Of a DNA stretch of 6,442 bases, positions 5,608 through 6,442 are shown piece after piece. Position 1 is the first letter of the stretch; each line of letters starts with the position of its first letter. The DNA comes from Desulfobacterales bacterium (GTDB taxonomy: Bacteria > Desulfobacterota > Desulfobacteria > Desulfobacterales > Desulfosalsimonadaceae): the NCBI GenBank assembly GCA_007127175.1, contig SKZX01000220.1, forward strand, positions 1-6,442. The letters run 5' to 3'. A program made the position numbers and the translations under genes. The notes beneath the pieces were generated by a model, which made no database searches, was not told where the DNA came from, and saw nothing but the letters and a program-made list of their open reading frames with translations.

Positions 5608-6210
5608 TCACGGGTGAACACTTTTGGGGACGCTTTCGTATGGGGTTCGCCTTTTTGATTTGATAAGCTTGGGATCTCTCAGCGTCTTGAGCACCTCGAT
5701 GCTCTGTTTGAGGCCCTTGTAATGCCGTGCCATGTCAATGGCCAGACCGGTGATATTCCCCATTGCCTGGACAAAATTGACATCTTCCAGGGTAAATTCC
5801 CAGGGCGTGTCGGTATACACCCTGAGAACGCCTATGGAGCGTCCACCGGCCATTATCGGCACCGAGAGAATCGATGCGATGCCCTCTTTCTGGGCTGCTT
5901 CCGGATACTGGATCCGCGGGTCGTCCGACACATCGTAGATTGCAACAGGCCCTTCCTCAAGGGAATCGGCAATCGACTTCATGGCGCTCAGCGGCCCCTT
6001 GTTCAGGTATTCATCGCTGAGCCCGAAATCGGCCGCCAGTTCGAGCTCCCCTGTTTTGCGGTTGAGGAGAAATACGGCGCAGCCTTTCACTTTCAGGGCC
6101 CTGGTGATGCTCTCGACCGCCATCAGCACCACTTCCTCCGGGTCCTTGGAGTGGGAGATGACGTTGGTGACCTTGAGAAGCGTCTCGTAATTCAACAGTG
6201 TTTTGTTCAT
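5608..6210 (-). CDS. Small single-domain GAF protein
   Basis: A 200-residue soluble protein, nearly all of it one GAF domain. After an N-terminal helix (NYETLLKVTNVISHSKDPEEVVLMAVESITRALK, split over about residues 7-40) come typical GAF strands: GCAVFLLNRKTGELELAADFGLS, a helical segment, then GPVAIYDVSDDPR and GIASILSVPIMAGGRSIGVLRVYTD (approximate residues 43-136), and a closing helix to about 170. The C-terminal 30 residues are basic and appear disordered. There is no kinase, GGDEF, HTH or phosphatase domain, so it may sense a small ligand or bind a partner protein; the ligand is unknown. Shine-Dalgarno AAGGGG (plus 6217-6222) lies six bases before ATG 6210. It sits 315 bases upstream of aspS-gatC behind hairpins, so membership of the same operon is uncertain. 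The tail might be frame-shifted (see findings). Confidence 0.85.
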   Translation of the reverse strand: MNKTLLNYETLLKVTNVISHSKDPEEVVLMAVESITRALKVKGCAVFLLNRKTGELELAADFGLSDEYLNKGPLSAMKSIADSLEEGPVAIYDVSDDPRIQYPEAAQKEGIASILSVPIMAGGRSIGVLRVYTDTPWEFTLEDVNFVQAMGNITGLAIDMARHYKGLKQSIEVLKTLRDPKLIKSKRRTPYESVPKSVHP

Positions 6211-6242
6211 ATGCCACCCCTTTTCTTTTTATGGGTAATAAT

Positions 6243-6265
6243 GGACTGCAGCGGCGCTGCAGTCC
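6243..6265. repeat. Perfect 10-bp hairpin in the GAF gene leader
   Basis: GGACTGCAGC (6243-6252) and GCTGCAGTCC (6256-6265) are perfect complements around a three-base loop, 33 bases before the GAF ATG. The stem contains PstI-type CTGCAG in both arms. It could be an operator, a leader hairpin or the terminator of an upstream transcript. No T-run adjoins it on either side. Confidence 0.5.
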
Positions 6266-6286
6266 GGCGGAATCTTAACGTATTCG

Positions 6287-6329
6287 GGCCTCCGCGGCGC
6301 GGATATTTCGGGCAGCTACCGCGGAAGCC
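6287..6329. repeat. Imperfect 11-bp inverted repeat upstream of the GAF gene
   Basis: GGCCTCCGCGG (6287-6297) and CCGCGGAAGCC (6319-6329) pair with one mismatch around a 21-base loop. With the hairpin at 6243-6265 it gives the GAF leader two consecutive structured elements. Function is not known. Confidence 0.4.
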
Positions 6330-6431
6330 GTTATGTGCTGAATTTAAGCCTCATGGGACACCCCCTTTTTGTTAAAGGAGATCACCGGCTGCAACCGGTA
6401 TGCACAAATCATGATTCCAACAGTTCAAGAG

Positions 6432-6439
6432 AAGGGAGG
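6432..6439 (+). promoter_or_regulatory. Plus-strand ribosome binding site at window edge
   Basis: AAGGGAGG on the plus strand, three bases from the right edge, is a near-consensus Shine-Dalgarno sequence. The window ends before any coding sequence, but it suggests a divergently transcribed gene starting just beyond 6442. On the minus strand the same bases give ATG followed after four codons by TGA, so no minus gene starts here. Confidence 0.4.
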
Positions 6440-6442
6440 CAT

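Noticed and set aside
5391..5663. 90-codon plus-strand frame in the GAF-aspS gap
   Set aside because: It overlaps the end of the GAF gene, crosses three palindromes, and has no ribosome site or recognisable motif. The minus-strand frame there looks more protein-like.
6370..6442. Sigma-54 promoter (GG-N10-GC) upstream of the GAF gene
   Set aside because: The candidate TTGGAA...TGTGCA on the minus strand has the wrong spacing between the GG and GC elements.

Overview
All recognisable genes are on the minus strand and read right to left. In transcription order they are: a small GAF-domain protein (6210-5608); a single gene joining aspartyl-tRNA synthetase to a C-terminal GatC (5292-3178); a GatA homologue (3075-1843); GatB (1642-212); and the start of a membrane-anchored protein cut by the left edge (143-1). 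The G+C-rich coding sequence, Shine-Dalgarno (SD) sites, indirect Asn-tRNA(Asn) machinery and palindromic intergenic repeats suggest a Gram-negative bacterium. My best guess is Desulfobacterota/Desulfobacterales. That is inferred from protein flavour and repeat style, not proven.

The core is a translation locus for Asp-tRNA(Asn) amidation, arranged unusually. The AspRS carries the His and Gly residues seen in non-discriminating enzymes, so it probably charges both tRNA(Asp) and tRNA(Asn). GatC, normally a free subunit of about 95 residues, is fused to its C-terminus. This would tether the synthetase covalently to the amidotransferase.

The GatA homologue looks like a pseudo-amidase. The Gly/Ser-rich cis-Ser loop is deleted, the nucleophile Ser of the GGSIR motif is Glu, and the DN after the catalytic Lys is lost. 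The structural C-terminal half is kept. GatB keeps its tRNA-activating (kinase) centre, its Cys4 zinc site and its tRNA-binding tail, but has lost the usual YRYFPEPD loop. Together these suggest a tethered transamidosome that can still activate Asp-tRNA(Asn) but cannot release ammonia from glutamine with this GatA. It would need free ammonia, a second GatA or another amidase.

Non-coding DNA: 1643-1842 (gatA-gatB gap) holds a nested palindromic repeat whose outer arm runs into the last codons of gatA. The 312-base gap 5296-5607 (GAF-aspS) holds three stem-loops, a possible aspS promoter and a short open frame that may be a frame-shifted tail of the GAF gene. The right end (6211-6442) holds two hairpins, a seven-codon ORF with a good SD, and at the edge a plus-strand SD suggesting a divergent gene beyond the window.
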